A stretch of DNA of 64,000 nucleotides from Kitasatospora phosalacinea (GTDB taxonomy: Bacteria > Actinomycetota > Actinomycetes > Streptomycetales > Streptomycetaceae): assembly GCF_000716545.1 (NCBI RefSeq), contig NZ_JNWZ01000047.1, positions 3,197 through 67,196 on the forward strand. Direction: 5' to 3'. Position numbers and translations under genes: made by a program. The notes beneath the pieces are model-generated. The model was not told where the DNA came from. It was given only the letters and a program-made list of their open reading frames with translations, and searched no databases. Positions 25,903 to 33,197 of this stretch are shown here, piece after piece (the first letter of the stretch is position 1; each line of letters begins with the position of its first letter).

Positions 25903-27636
25903 TCAGGGGCGGGGGATGTTGCGGAGGTTGGAGCGGGCCAGGTCGAGCATCTTGCCGACGCCGCCGGTCAGGACGGTGCGGCCGGCGGCCAGGGCGAAGC
26001 CCTTGAGCTGGGCGGCGGTGATGTGCGGGGGGATGGAGAGGGCGTTGGGGTCGGTGACCACGTCGATCAGGGCGGGGCCGGGGCGCTCCAGGGCGTCGGC
26101 CAGCACCTCGCGGACCTTCGCCGGGTCGGTGACCCGCTTGGCGGCGATGCCGCAGGCCCGGGCGATCGCCGCGTAGTCCACGTCGCCGTTGTCGATCTCG
26201 GCCTCGGGGTAGCCGGAGACCAGCATCTCCAGCTTGATCATGCCGAGCGCCCCGTTGTTGAACACCAACGTCTTCACCGGCAGCCGGTACTTCGCCACGG
26301 TGAGCAGTTCGCCGAGCAGCATGCCGATCCCGCCGTCCCCCGACATCGACACCACCTGCCGTCCGGGGAAAGCGAGTTGGGCGCCGATCGCGTGCGGCAG
26401 CGCGTTGGCCATCGAGCCGTGCAGGAAGGAGCCGATCACCCGGCGGCGCCCGTTGGGGGTGAGGTAGCGGGCGGCCCAGACGTTGCACATGCCGGTGTCG
26501 ACGGTGAACACCGCGTCCTCGGCGGCGACTTCGTCGAGGACCGAGGCGACGTACTCGGGGTGGATCGGCCGGTGCTTGTCGATGTCCTTGGTGTAGGCGC
26601 CCACCACGGTCTCCAGCGCCTTGCAGTGCCGCTCCAGCATGGCGTCCAGGAAGCGGCGGTCGCCCTTGCGCTCCAGCAGCGGCAGCACGGCCCGCAGGGT
26701 GGCGGCGACGTCGCCGTGCACGGCGAGCTCCAGCGGGGTGCGCCGGCCGAGCCGGGTCGCGTCGTGGTCGACCTGGACGGTGCGGGCCTGCGGCAGGAAG
26801 GAGTCGTAGGGGAAGTCGGTGCCCAACAGCAGCACCAACTCGGCTTCGTGCAGGGCCTCGTGGCAGGCGCCGTAGCCGAGCAGGCCGCTCATCCCGACGT
26901 CGTACGGGTTGTCGTACTGCACCCATTCCTTGCCGCGCAGCGAGTGCCCGACGGGGGCGTTCAGCGTCTCGGCGAGGTGCATCAGCTCCTCGTGCGCGCC
27001 CCGGGCGCCCGCGCCGGCGAAGACCGTCACGGTGCCGGCCGAGTTGAGCGCCTCGGCGAGGGCCTGCACCTGGGACCAGGGCGGGGCGGCCACCGCCTGC
27101 TCGGTGAGGAAGGAGCTGCGGCCGGCGGGGGAGGGGGCGGTGAGCGCGGCGACGTCGCCGGGGAAGACCAGCACCGAGACGCCGGGGGAGCCCAGCGCGT
27201 GCTGGATGCCGACCCGCAGCAGCCGGGGCAGCTGGGCCGGGTTGGAGAGCATCTCGCACCAGGAGCTGCAGTCGGTGAACACCCGCTCGGGGTGGGTCTC
27301 CTGGAAGAATCCGGTGCCGATCTGCCCGGACGGGATGTGCGAGGCCAGGGCCAGCACGGGCACGCCGCTGCGCTGGGCGTCGTACAGGCCCTGGATCAGG
27401 TGGGTGTTGCCGGGGCCGCAGCTGCCCGCGCAGACCGCGAGCCGACCGGTCAGTTCGGCCTCGGCGGCGGCCGCGAACGCCCCGGCCTCCTCGTTCCTGA
27501 CGTGCACCCAGGAGATGCCCTCGGCGCGGCGGATCGCGTCGACGACCGGGTTGAGGCTGTCGCCGACCACCCCGTAGACGCGTTCGACCCCGGCCTGCCG
27601 GAGCACCTCCACCATCTGGTCGGCCACGCTGCCCAC
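25903..27636 (-). CDS. poxB: Pyruvate dehydrogenase (quinone), PoxB type
   Basis: 577 residues, thiamine-diphosphate enzyme. Domains in order: TPP-binding PYR domain with GVVGDSLNPVVDAIRRAEG and the activating Glu in VRNEEAGA; central FAD-type domain; C-terminal PP domain with the metal/TPP motif SMSGDGGIGMLLGEL and FNNGALGMIKLEM. It oxidatively decarboxylates pyruvate to acetate at the membrane with FAD and quinone. This is PoxB-like rather than acetolactate synthase because of the HIPSGQIGTGFFQETHP region. No operon partner is visible. Confidence 0.9.
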   Translation of the reverse strand: MGSVADQMVEVLRQAGVERVYGVVGDSLNPVVDAIRRAEGISWVHVRNEEAGAFAAAAEAELTGRLAVCAGSCGPGNTHLIQGLYDAQRSGVPVLALASHIPSGQIGTGFFQETHPERVFTDCSSWCEMLSNPAQLPRLLRVGIQHALGSPGVSVLVFPGDVAALTAPSPAGRSSFLTEQAVAAPPWSQVQALAEALNSAGTVTVFAGAGARGAHEELMHLAETLNAPVGHSLRGKEWVQYDNPYDVGMSGLLGYGACHEALHEAELVLLLGTDFPYDSFLPQARTVQVDHDATRLGRRTPLELAVHGDVAATLRAVLPLLERKGDRRFLDAMLERHCKALETVVGAYTKDIDKHRPIHPEYVASVLDEVAAEDAVFTVDTGMCNVWAARYLTPNGRRRVIGSFLHGSMANALPHAIGAQLAFPGRQVVSMSGDGGIGMLLGELLTVAKYRLPVKTLVFNNGALGMIKLEMLVSGYPEAEIDNGDVDYAAIARACGIAAKRVTDPAKVREVLADALERPGPALIDVVTDPNALSIPPHITAAQLKGFALAAGRTVLTGGVGKMLDLARSNLRNIPRP

Positions 27637-27711
27637 GGGATCACCTCACGCCAGGAACCACGGAAGAAACGGACATCCGCACCATAACGGCTCGGGTGTC
27701 CGGGGGCGCGG

Positions 27712-27969
27712 CTACCGCCCGTCGACGGTCGCGCCGAGGGCCTCGCAGGCGCCGGTGGCGGAGTCGGTGAGCGGGCCGACCACCGGGTACCGGTCCAGGT
27801 CGCGGTGGCACAGCTCGGCGGTGGACGGCAGGGCGCCGTGGTAGCCGGTGTCCAGGCCCTGGGCCTGGCCGAGGCCGCCGGCCTGGGCGATCGGGGCGGC
27901 CTGGGCGGGCGCCTGGGCGAGGGCGATGCCGGCCAGGGACAGGGCGGCGAGGGCGGTGAGCTTCTTCAT
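27712..27969 (-). CDS. Small secreted protein, function unknown
   Basis: 85 residues. Sec signal peptide MKKLTALAALSLAGIALAQA with cleavage near PAQAAP, leaving about 60 mature residues with a Gln/Gly/Leu-rich stretch and two cysteines (AELCHRDLDRY and GACEALGATV) that could form one disulfide. It lies just downstream of the conservon but has its own start; a similar small secreted protein lies upstream of the conservon region at 35892. Not recognised as a chaplin or rodlin. Confidence 0.65.
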   Translation of the reverse strand: MKKLTALAALSLAGIALAQAPAQAAPIAQAGGLGQAQGLDTGYHGALPSTAELCHRDLDRYPVVGPLTDSATGACEALGATVDGR

Positions 27970-28040
27970 GGCAGGTGCAACGAGGACCGTCCCCGCCCGG
28001 TCACGTGGATTGACCCGGCGGGGTCGGTCCGAGCGGCCCG

Positions 28041-29267
28041 TCAGGACAGCCGCACCCGCAGGCTGCTGACGCTGTTGCTGAGGAAGGAGGCGATCGGCCG
28101 CGGCGGCACGTCGTCGGCGCGCCGCAGGCCGGGGAAGCGGGTGAACAGTTCGCGCAGCGCCGTCTCCGCCTCCAGCCGGGCCAGGACCGAGCCGATGCAG
28201 AAGTGCGGCCCGTGCCCGAGCGAGAGGTGCCGGATCGGGGAGCGGGTCAGGTCGAAGCGGTCCGCGTCCTCCCAGTGGCCGGGGTCGCGCCCGGCGGCCG
28301 CGTACGAGGCGAGGATGCCGTCGCCGGCGGGGATCACCACCTCGCCCAGGTCGATGTCCTCCAGCGCGTACCGCATCGGGAAGTGGCCGACGGGGGAGTC
28401 GCGGCGCAGGGTCTCCTCGACCACCGCGGACCACGGGACCTCGCCGCCGAGCACCAGCGCCAGCTGGTCGGGGTGGGCGAGCAGGCCGAGCACCGCGTTG
28501 CAGACCAGGTTGAGGGTGGTCTCGTGGCCGGCCACCACGAGCTGCAGCAGGATGCCGATCAGCTCCTCCTCGCTGAGCCGGTCCTGCTCCTCGCGGGCGG
28601 CGATCAGCGCGCTGGTCAGGTCGTCGGCGGGCGCGGCCCGCTTCTCGGCGACCAGGGCGGCCAGCAGCCCGGCCATGTCGCGGGCGGCGGCGGCGCTCGC
28701 CCCGGGCACGGCGGAGGAGCTGACCAGGACGTCGGACAGTTCGTGCAGCCGGTCCTGCTGTTCCGCCCGCAGGCCCAGCAGTTCGCCGATGACGTCCATC
28801 GGCAGCGGGTAGGCGAACCGGGACCGCAGGTCGACCGACCCGTCCGGTCCGACGGCCCCGGCGAGGTCGTCCAGCAGGCCGAGGACCCGCTGCCGGACGG
28901 CGGGGGCCAGCTCGTTGACCCGGCGCGGGGTGAGGGCCTGGGTGACCAGGCCGCGCAGTCGGCGGTGGCGGGCGCCGTCGGAGGTGGTCAGGCCGGGGAC
29001 GGTGACGAAGGTCATCAGCGGCCAGCCCTCGGGGAGCCGCCCCTCCCGGTACAGCGTCCAGTGCTCGGGGCCCTTGGCCACCCGCGGATCGGCGAGCAGT
29101 TGCTGCAGGGTGGCGTGGTGGCTCACCGACCAGACCACCACCCCACCAGGGAGCTCAACCTGCGTCGCAGGTCCGCGAGCGCGGAGCCGCCGGTTCTCGG
29201 CGAGCTGGTCGGCTCCGGCGGGGTCGAGTCGGTAGGGGCAGACCCGGGCTGCGGCTGCGGCGTCCAT
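28041..29267 (-). CDS. Conservon cytochrome P450, CYP154-like
   Basis: 408 residues. Complete P450: I-helix AGHETT (246-251), K-helix ExxR intact as Glu285-Arg288 in VEETLRRDSP, heme-binding GHGPHFCIG with Cys357. The N-terminus (CPYRLDPAGADQLAENRRLR) resembles the CYP154 family found at the end of streptomycete conservons. Its start overlaps the end of the preceding P450 gene by 145 bp, so it is translationally coupled. Redox partners are not encoded nearby. Confidence 0.9.
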   Translation of the reverse strand: MDAAAAARVCPYRLDPAGADQLAENRRLRARGPATQVELPGGVVVWSVSHHATLQQLLADPRVAKGPEHWTLYREGRLPEGWPLMTFVTVPGLTTSDGARHRRLRGLVTQALTPRRVNELAPAVRQRVLGLLDDLAGAVGPDGSVDLRSRFAYPLPMDVIGELLGLRAEQQDRLHELSDVLVSSSAVPGASAAAARDMAGLLAALVAEKRAAPADDLTSALIAAREEQDRLSEEELIGILLQLVVAGHETTLNLVCNAVLGLLAHPDQLALVLGGEVPWSAVVEETLRRDSPVGHFPMRYALEDIDLGEVVIPAGDGILASYAAAGRDPGHWEDADRFDLTRSPIRHLSLGHGPHFCIGSVLARLEAETALRELFTRFPGLRRADDVPPRPIASFLSNSVSSLRVRLS

Positions 29268-30535
29268 GCGGTCCTCTCGGGCGGGGCGGGGCGGGGCGGG
29301 GTGAAGGAGCTGTACAGCACCGGCAGGCTGACCAGGGCACGCGACCACGGGGACGGCCGCCAGGTCAACTCGTGCGAGGGCACGGCGAGCTGGAGGTCCG
29401 GCAGGCAGTGCAGCAGGGTCTCGATCGAGGTCTCGACGATCAGCCGGGCCGGGTCCTTCGCCGGGCAGACGTGCCGGCCGGCGCCCCAGGCGAGGTGCGC
29501 CCGGTTGCCGCTGAGGCCCTCCGCGCGGTGCACCGCGGGGTCGTCGTTGGCGCCGGCCAGGCCGAGCACCAGCATGTCGCCGGCGCTGATGTACTGGCCG
29601 CCCAGCACGGTGTCCGAAGTGGCCCACCGGCCGGGGAAGTTCTGCACCGGCGGGTCGCGCCACAGCACCTCGTCGAGGGCGTCCGCGACGGTCGACCGGC
29701 CGCCGGTCAGGTTGGTGCGGAAGCGGCGGTCGGTGAGCAGCAGGCGCACCGTGTTGCCGATCCAGTTGATGGTCGACTCGTTGCCCGCGACCAGCAGCAC
29801 CATCAGGTTGTGGACGACCTCCTCGTCGCTCAGCCCGGCGGGGTGGGCCAGCAGCCAGGACGCCAGGTCCTCGCCGGGCCGGGCGCGTCGCCGGCCGACC
29901 AGGGCCGTGAGCATGCCGCCGAAGGCGGCGGCGGAGCGCTGCGCCTCCTCGCCGTTGTCCACCATGCCGGTGATCATCCCCAGCAGTCGCGGACCGTCCT
30001 CCTCGGGCAGGTCCAGCAGCTGGGTGAAGACCAGCAGCGGCAGCCGCCGGGTGAACTGGGCGACCAGGTCGGCGGTGCCGTCCGGCCCCCAGCTCTCGAT
30101 CAGCGCCGTCGCCGCGGCCTCGGTGGTCTCCCGCAGCCACCGGTGGTCGACCCGGCCCAGGGCGTCGCCGACCGCGGTGCTCAGCCGGTGGTGCTCGGCG
30201 CCGTCCATGCTCTGCAGGGTGGGCCGCCACATGGTCATCGGCACCAGGGGCGAGTCGGCCCGCAGCCGCCCCTCCCGGGGCACCCGCCAGTGCCGCGAGT
30301 CCTTGGAGAACAGCTGCTCGTTGCGGGTGAGGTCGAGCATCTCCTGGTAGCCGATGACCAGCCAGCCCTCCACCCCGGGCTCCAGCTCGATCGGCGCGAC
30401 CGGGCCGTGCTCGGCGCGCAGCCGGGCGTACAGGCCGTGCGGGTCGTCGGAGACCGCCGTGCCGTACAGCGGGGCGGCGTCCGGACGTCCGGCGTACGGG
30501 CAGCCGCCGGCCGCCAGGTGTTCGGGAACAGTCAT
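29123..30535 (-). CDS. Conservon cytochrome P450, CYP157-like, non-canonical K-helix
   Basis: 470 residues. I-helix AGNEST (250-255) and heme-binding AWGAGRHVCPAKD with Cys357 are present. The K-helix reads ALDEVLWRDPPVQNF: aligned on the conserved WRDPP, the usual ExxR is replaced, as in the CYP157 family, where EQSLW occurs at this place. The protein has a C-terminal tail of about 60 Pro/Ser/Thr/Arg-rich residues beyond the P450 fold (after SLPVLYSSF) that overlaps the next gene. The start overlaps the stop of the GTPase gene (ATGA). A CYP157-CYP154 pair is characteristic of some conservons. Confidence 0.9.
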   Translation of the reverse strand: MTVPEHLAAGGCPYAGRPDAAPLYGTAVSDDPHGLYARLRAEHGPVAPIELEPGVEGWLVIGYQEMLDLTRNEQLFSKDSRHWRVPREGRLRADSPLVPMTMWRPTLQSMDGAEHHRLSTAVGDALGRVDHRWLRETTEAAATALIESWGPDGTADLVAQFTRRLPLLVFTQLLDLPEEDGPRLLGMITGMVDNGEEAQRSAAAFGGMLTALVGRRRARPGEDLASWLLAHPAGLSDEEVVHNLMVLLVAGNESTINWIGNTVRLLLTDRRFRTNLTGGRSTVADALDEVLWRDPPVQNFPGRWATSDTVLGGQYISAGDMLVLGLAGANDDPAVHRAEGLSGNRAHLAWGAGRHVCPAKDPARLIVETSIETLLHCLPDLQLAVPSHELTWRPSPWSRALVSLPVLYSSFTPPRPAPPERTAWTPQPQPGSAPTDSTPPEPTSSPRTGGSALADLRRRLSSLVGWWSGR

Positions 30536-31128
30536 GACAGCTCCAGGGCGCCGGCCCGCAGGTGGTCGACGAAATCGATCAGCAGTCGGTGGGCGGCGTC
30601 CTGGTCGCGGACGTCGCAGGTGAGGATCGGCACCCCGGGCAGCAGGTCGAGCGCGGCCCGCAGCTCCTCCTCGGGGTGGGTCGGGGTGTCGGGGAAGAGG
30701 TTGACCGCCACGGCGAACGGGATGCGCTGCTCCTCCAGCAGCCCGAGCACGTCGAAGGACTCCTCGATCCGGCGGGAGTCGACCAGCGCGATGGCGCCCA
30801 GCGCCCCGCGCGACAGGTCCTCCCACAGCGGCCAGAAGCGCTGCTGCCCGGGCGTGCCGAACAGGTACAGCGCCAGCCGGCTGCTGAGCGTGATCCGGCC
30901 GAAGTCCAGGGCGACCGTGGTGGTCGACTTGTGCGGACGGCCGGTCAGGTCGTCCACGCCCGCGCCGGCCGAGGTCATGGTCTCCTCGGTGCGCAGCGGG
31001 GAGATCTCGCTCAGCGCGCCGACCAGGGTCGTCTTGCCGACCCCGAACGGCCCGGTGACCAGGATCTTCACCGCGCCCTGCACGCTCGGCGGCAGGTACG
31101 CGGGCTCAACGGAGCTGGCGGAGGCCAA
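30532..31128 (-). CDS. Conservon GTP-binding protein (CvnD-like)
   Basis: 198 residues. A small Ras-like ATP/GTP-binding protein: Walker A GPFGVGKTT (about 27-35), switch region TTTVALDFGR, and LYLFGTPGQQRFWPLWEDL as G3. The G4 motif is NLFPD rather than NKxD, as in other conservon GTPases. It probably switches between nucleotide states under control of the roadblock and kinase proteins. Overlaps the DUF742 gene at its start and the P450 gene at its end. Confidence 0.92.
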   Translation of the reverse strand: MASASSVEPAYLPPSVQGAVKILVTGPFGVGKTTLVGALSEISPLRTEETMTSAGAGVDDLTGRPHKSTTTVALDFGRITLSSRLALYLFGTPGQQRFWPLWEDLSRGALGAIALVDSRRIEESFDVLGLLEEQRIPFAVAVNLFPDTPTHPEEELRAALDLLPGVPILTCDVRDQDAAHRLLIDFVDHLRAGALELS

Positions 31129-31450
31129 CCAGCACCTCCTCGATCAGGGCGAGCGGGGCCCGCTCGGCCGGCCGGACGGGAGGCAGCACCTGGACGGCGC
31201 CCAGCTCCCACAGGTCACCCACCAGCACCTTCAGCACGCTGATCGGCAGGCCGAGGTGGGCGGCCACCTCGGCGACCGACAGCAGCTCCCGGCAGAGCTC
31301 CAGGACCGCCAGCTGTTCCCGGTTGACCACCGTCGGGTCGACCGCCACCCCGGGCACGGTCCGCACCAGGCTCTCGAACTCCGGCACGTTCCGGGGGGCC
31401 CGGCTGCGCCCGCCGGTGATGACGTACGGGCGTACCGGTCCGCGGCTCAC
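31106..31450 (-). CDS. Conservon DUF742 protein (CvnC-like)
   Basis: 114 residues, DUF742: RPYVITGGRSRAP at the start and the helix-turn-helix-like LLSVAEVAAHLGLPISVLKV with VGDLWELGAVQV near the end. Start overlaps the roadblock gene stop (ATGA) and its end overlaps the GTPase gene by 23 bp. Thought to be an adaptor within the membrane-associated conservon complex. Confidence 0.92.
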   Translation of the reverse strand: MSRGPVRPYVITGGRSRAPRNVPEFESLVRTVPGVAVDPTVVNREQLAVLELCRELLSVAEVAAHLGLPISVLKVLVGDLWELGAVQVLPPVRPAERAPLALIEEVLVGLRQLR

Positions 31451-31857
31451 CGCACGTCCCCGGCGGCCGCGCCCTCCTGCCGGGGGGCGGCGGTCAGGTG
31501 CTCGCCGATCCGCCCGACCAGCATCTGCATCTGGTACGCCACCAGACCCGCGTCGACCGACTCCCCGGCCACCACGGCCAGGTGCGCCCCGGCGCCGGCG
31601 GCGACCACGAACAGGTAGCCGCCGCCGTACTCGATGACGATCTGCCGGGTGCTGCCGTCGCCGAAACCGGCGGCCACGCCCCGGGACAGCGACTGCAGCC
31701 CGGAGCAGGCGGCGGCCAGCCGCTCGGCGTCGTCCCGTTCGATCCGCGGGCTGCGGCCGATCTCCAGACCGTCGTTGGACACCACGAGGGCGTGCCGGAC
31801 TTCCGGTACGGAGACGATGTCGGTCAGCAGCCAGCCGAGATCAGGGTTGGTCGTCAT
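31447..31857 (-). CDS. Conservon roadblock/LC7 domain protein (CvnB-like)
   Basis: 136 residues from ATG 31857. Roadblock/LC7 fold with GWLLTDIVSVPEVRHALVVS at the N-terminus, then SNDGLEIGRS and YLFVVAAGAGAHLAVVAGES. Such proteins form dimers and act on the small GTPase, like MglB. It overlaps the end of the kinase gene by 17 bp and the DUF742 gene by 4 bp. Confidence 0.92.
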   Translation of the reverse strand: MTTNPDLGWLLTDIVSVPEVRHALVVSNDGLEIGRSPRIERDDAERLAAACSGLQSLSRGVAAGFGDGSTRQIVIEYGGGYLFVVAAGAGAHLAVVAGESVDAGLVAYQMQMLVGRIGEHLTAAPRQEGAAAGDVR

Positions 31858-33097
31858 GCGGTTCTCCCTGGGGGGAAGCGGGGAATTCGTCAGGACGGTC
31901 CGCGGTGGACCGCCGGTCGCGCCGGGCGGCGTCGCGGCCGTCGGCGGTGCCGCTCTGGAACAGCGACATGAAGGCCTGGGCCTCATCGGCGGAGCGCGGC
32001 GCGACGGCCGGCTCCGCGGGGAACTGGTTCTGCGGGGCGGCGCCCCGGCGGTTGCTCCGGCGGGGCAGGGAGCCGCCCTGCGGGGGCACCGCGGGGACCG
32101 GTGCGGCCCCGGTCCGGGGGGAGACCGGGCGGGTGGGCAGCGGGACGTGCGTCCGGGCCGGGGCCTCGGCGGCCCGCGGGCGGGCCGACGGCAGGCCGTG
32201 CTGCGGCAGCGGGTCGGTGAGCAGCGCGTTCGGCAGCAGCACCACCACCCGCACGCCGCCGTAGGGGGACGGGGTGGAGTGCACGGTGACCCGGAAGCCG
32301 TACTGCCGGGCGAGCAGGCCGACCGCGGCCAGGCCCAGCTGCGGGACCTCGCCGATCCGGGAGACCTCCAGCGTGCCCTCGCCGGACAGCGCGGCGGTGG
32401 CCTTGGCGACCGTCACGTCGGTCATGCCGACGCCGCAGTCGTCGATCTCGATCACCGCGCCGTTGTGCACCGGCATCAGCGTGACGTACACCTGCGAGCT
32501 GGGCGGCGAGTAGCGGGTGGCGTTGTCCAGCAGCTCGGCCACCGCGTGGATCAGCGCCTCGGCGGCCGCGCCGAGCACCGCGGTGTCCACCCGGCTGTGC
32601 ACCACCACCCGCTGGAACGGCAGGATCCGGCCCTGGGCGCCGCGCACCACGTCCTCCAGCGGGACGGGCTCGGGCCAGGTCCGGCCGGCCCGGGAGCCGC
32701 ACAGCACGGCCAGGGTCTGGGCCAGGCGGGCCTGTTGGGCGGCGGCGTGGTCGGCCCGCAGCAGTCCGTCGAGCAGCACCGGGTCGTCGTGGGTGCGCTC
32801 CATCTCGTCCAGCCCGGCCTGCTGGTCGTGCGCCATCACCAGGATCCGGCGGGCCACGTTGAGGAAGGCCCGGCGGGTCGCCGCGTTCAGCTCCTGCTCG
32901 TGCAGGGCGGCTTCGGTGCTGGCCCGTCGGTCGGCCAGTTCGGCGGCCAACCGCTCGCGGGTCTCGGCGAGTTCCCGCTCGCCGAGGGCGAGCCGGTGGC
33001 GCAGGGTCCGGGTGACGGCACGTGAGCGGGCGGTGGCCGCGAGGGCGATGAGGGCGAGCAAAGCGGTTGCTGCCAAGCACCATTGAGTGGTCGTCAC
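31841..33097 (-). CDS. Conservon sensor histidine kinase-like protein (CvnA-like), short form
   Basis: 418 residues. One N-terminal membrane helix (about 5-23), a coiled-coil region (about 30-75), a dimerisation segment (FLNVARRILVMAHDQQAGLD) and an HATPase domain with N box ELLDNATRYSPP, DDCGVGM and GLAAVGLLARQYG. It lacks the extracellular nitrate/sensor and HAMP regions seen in larger conservon kinases. The C-terminal ~120 residues are Pro/Arg-rich and probably disordered. It heads the six-gene conservon, with an AT-rich upstream region holding the promoter. Confidence 0.92.
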   Translation of the reverse strand: MTTTQWCLAATALLALIALAATARSRAVTRTLRHRLALGERELAETRERLAAELADRRASTEAALHEQELNAATRRAFLNVARRILVMAHDQQAGLDEMERTHDDPVLLDGLLRADHAAAQQARLAQTLAVLCGSRAGRTWPEPVPLEDVVRGAQGRILPFQRVVVHSRVDTAVLGAAAEALIHAVAELLDNATRYSPPSSQVYVTLMPVHNGAVIEIDDCGVGMTDVTVAKATAALSGEGTLEVSRIGEVPQLGLAAVGLLARQYGFRVTVHSTPSPYGGVRVVVLLPNALLTDPLPQHGLPSARPRAAEAPARTHVPLPTRPVSPRTGAAPVPAVPPQGGSLPRRSNRRGAAPQNQFPAEPAVAPRSADEAQAFMSLFQSGTADGRDAARRDRRSTADRPDEFPASPQGEPHDDQP

Positions 33098-33197
33098 AGG
33101 CGGAGTTTATGGTGGTGTTACTACTTGCGTATGAACGGTTCCAACTTCCGCTGTTCAGATTCCGTCAATTTCGGACAGGTCGGGCGGAACCGATCCG
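33098..33197 (-). promoter_or_regulatory. AT-rich promoter region of the conservon
   Basis: These 100 bp are clearly more AT-rich than the surroundings. On the minus strand TTGACG and TTGGAA occur as possible -35 boxes and TAACAC near GTAGTAAC as a possible -10; none is clean enough to fix a transcription start. Confidence 0.4.

Noticed and set aside
28041..30535. Secondary metabolite gene cluster around the two P450 genes
   Set aside because: All neighbours are conservon signalling genes; no synthase, ferredoxin or tailoring genes are present.
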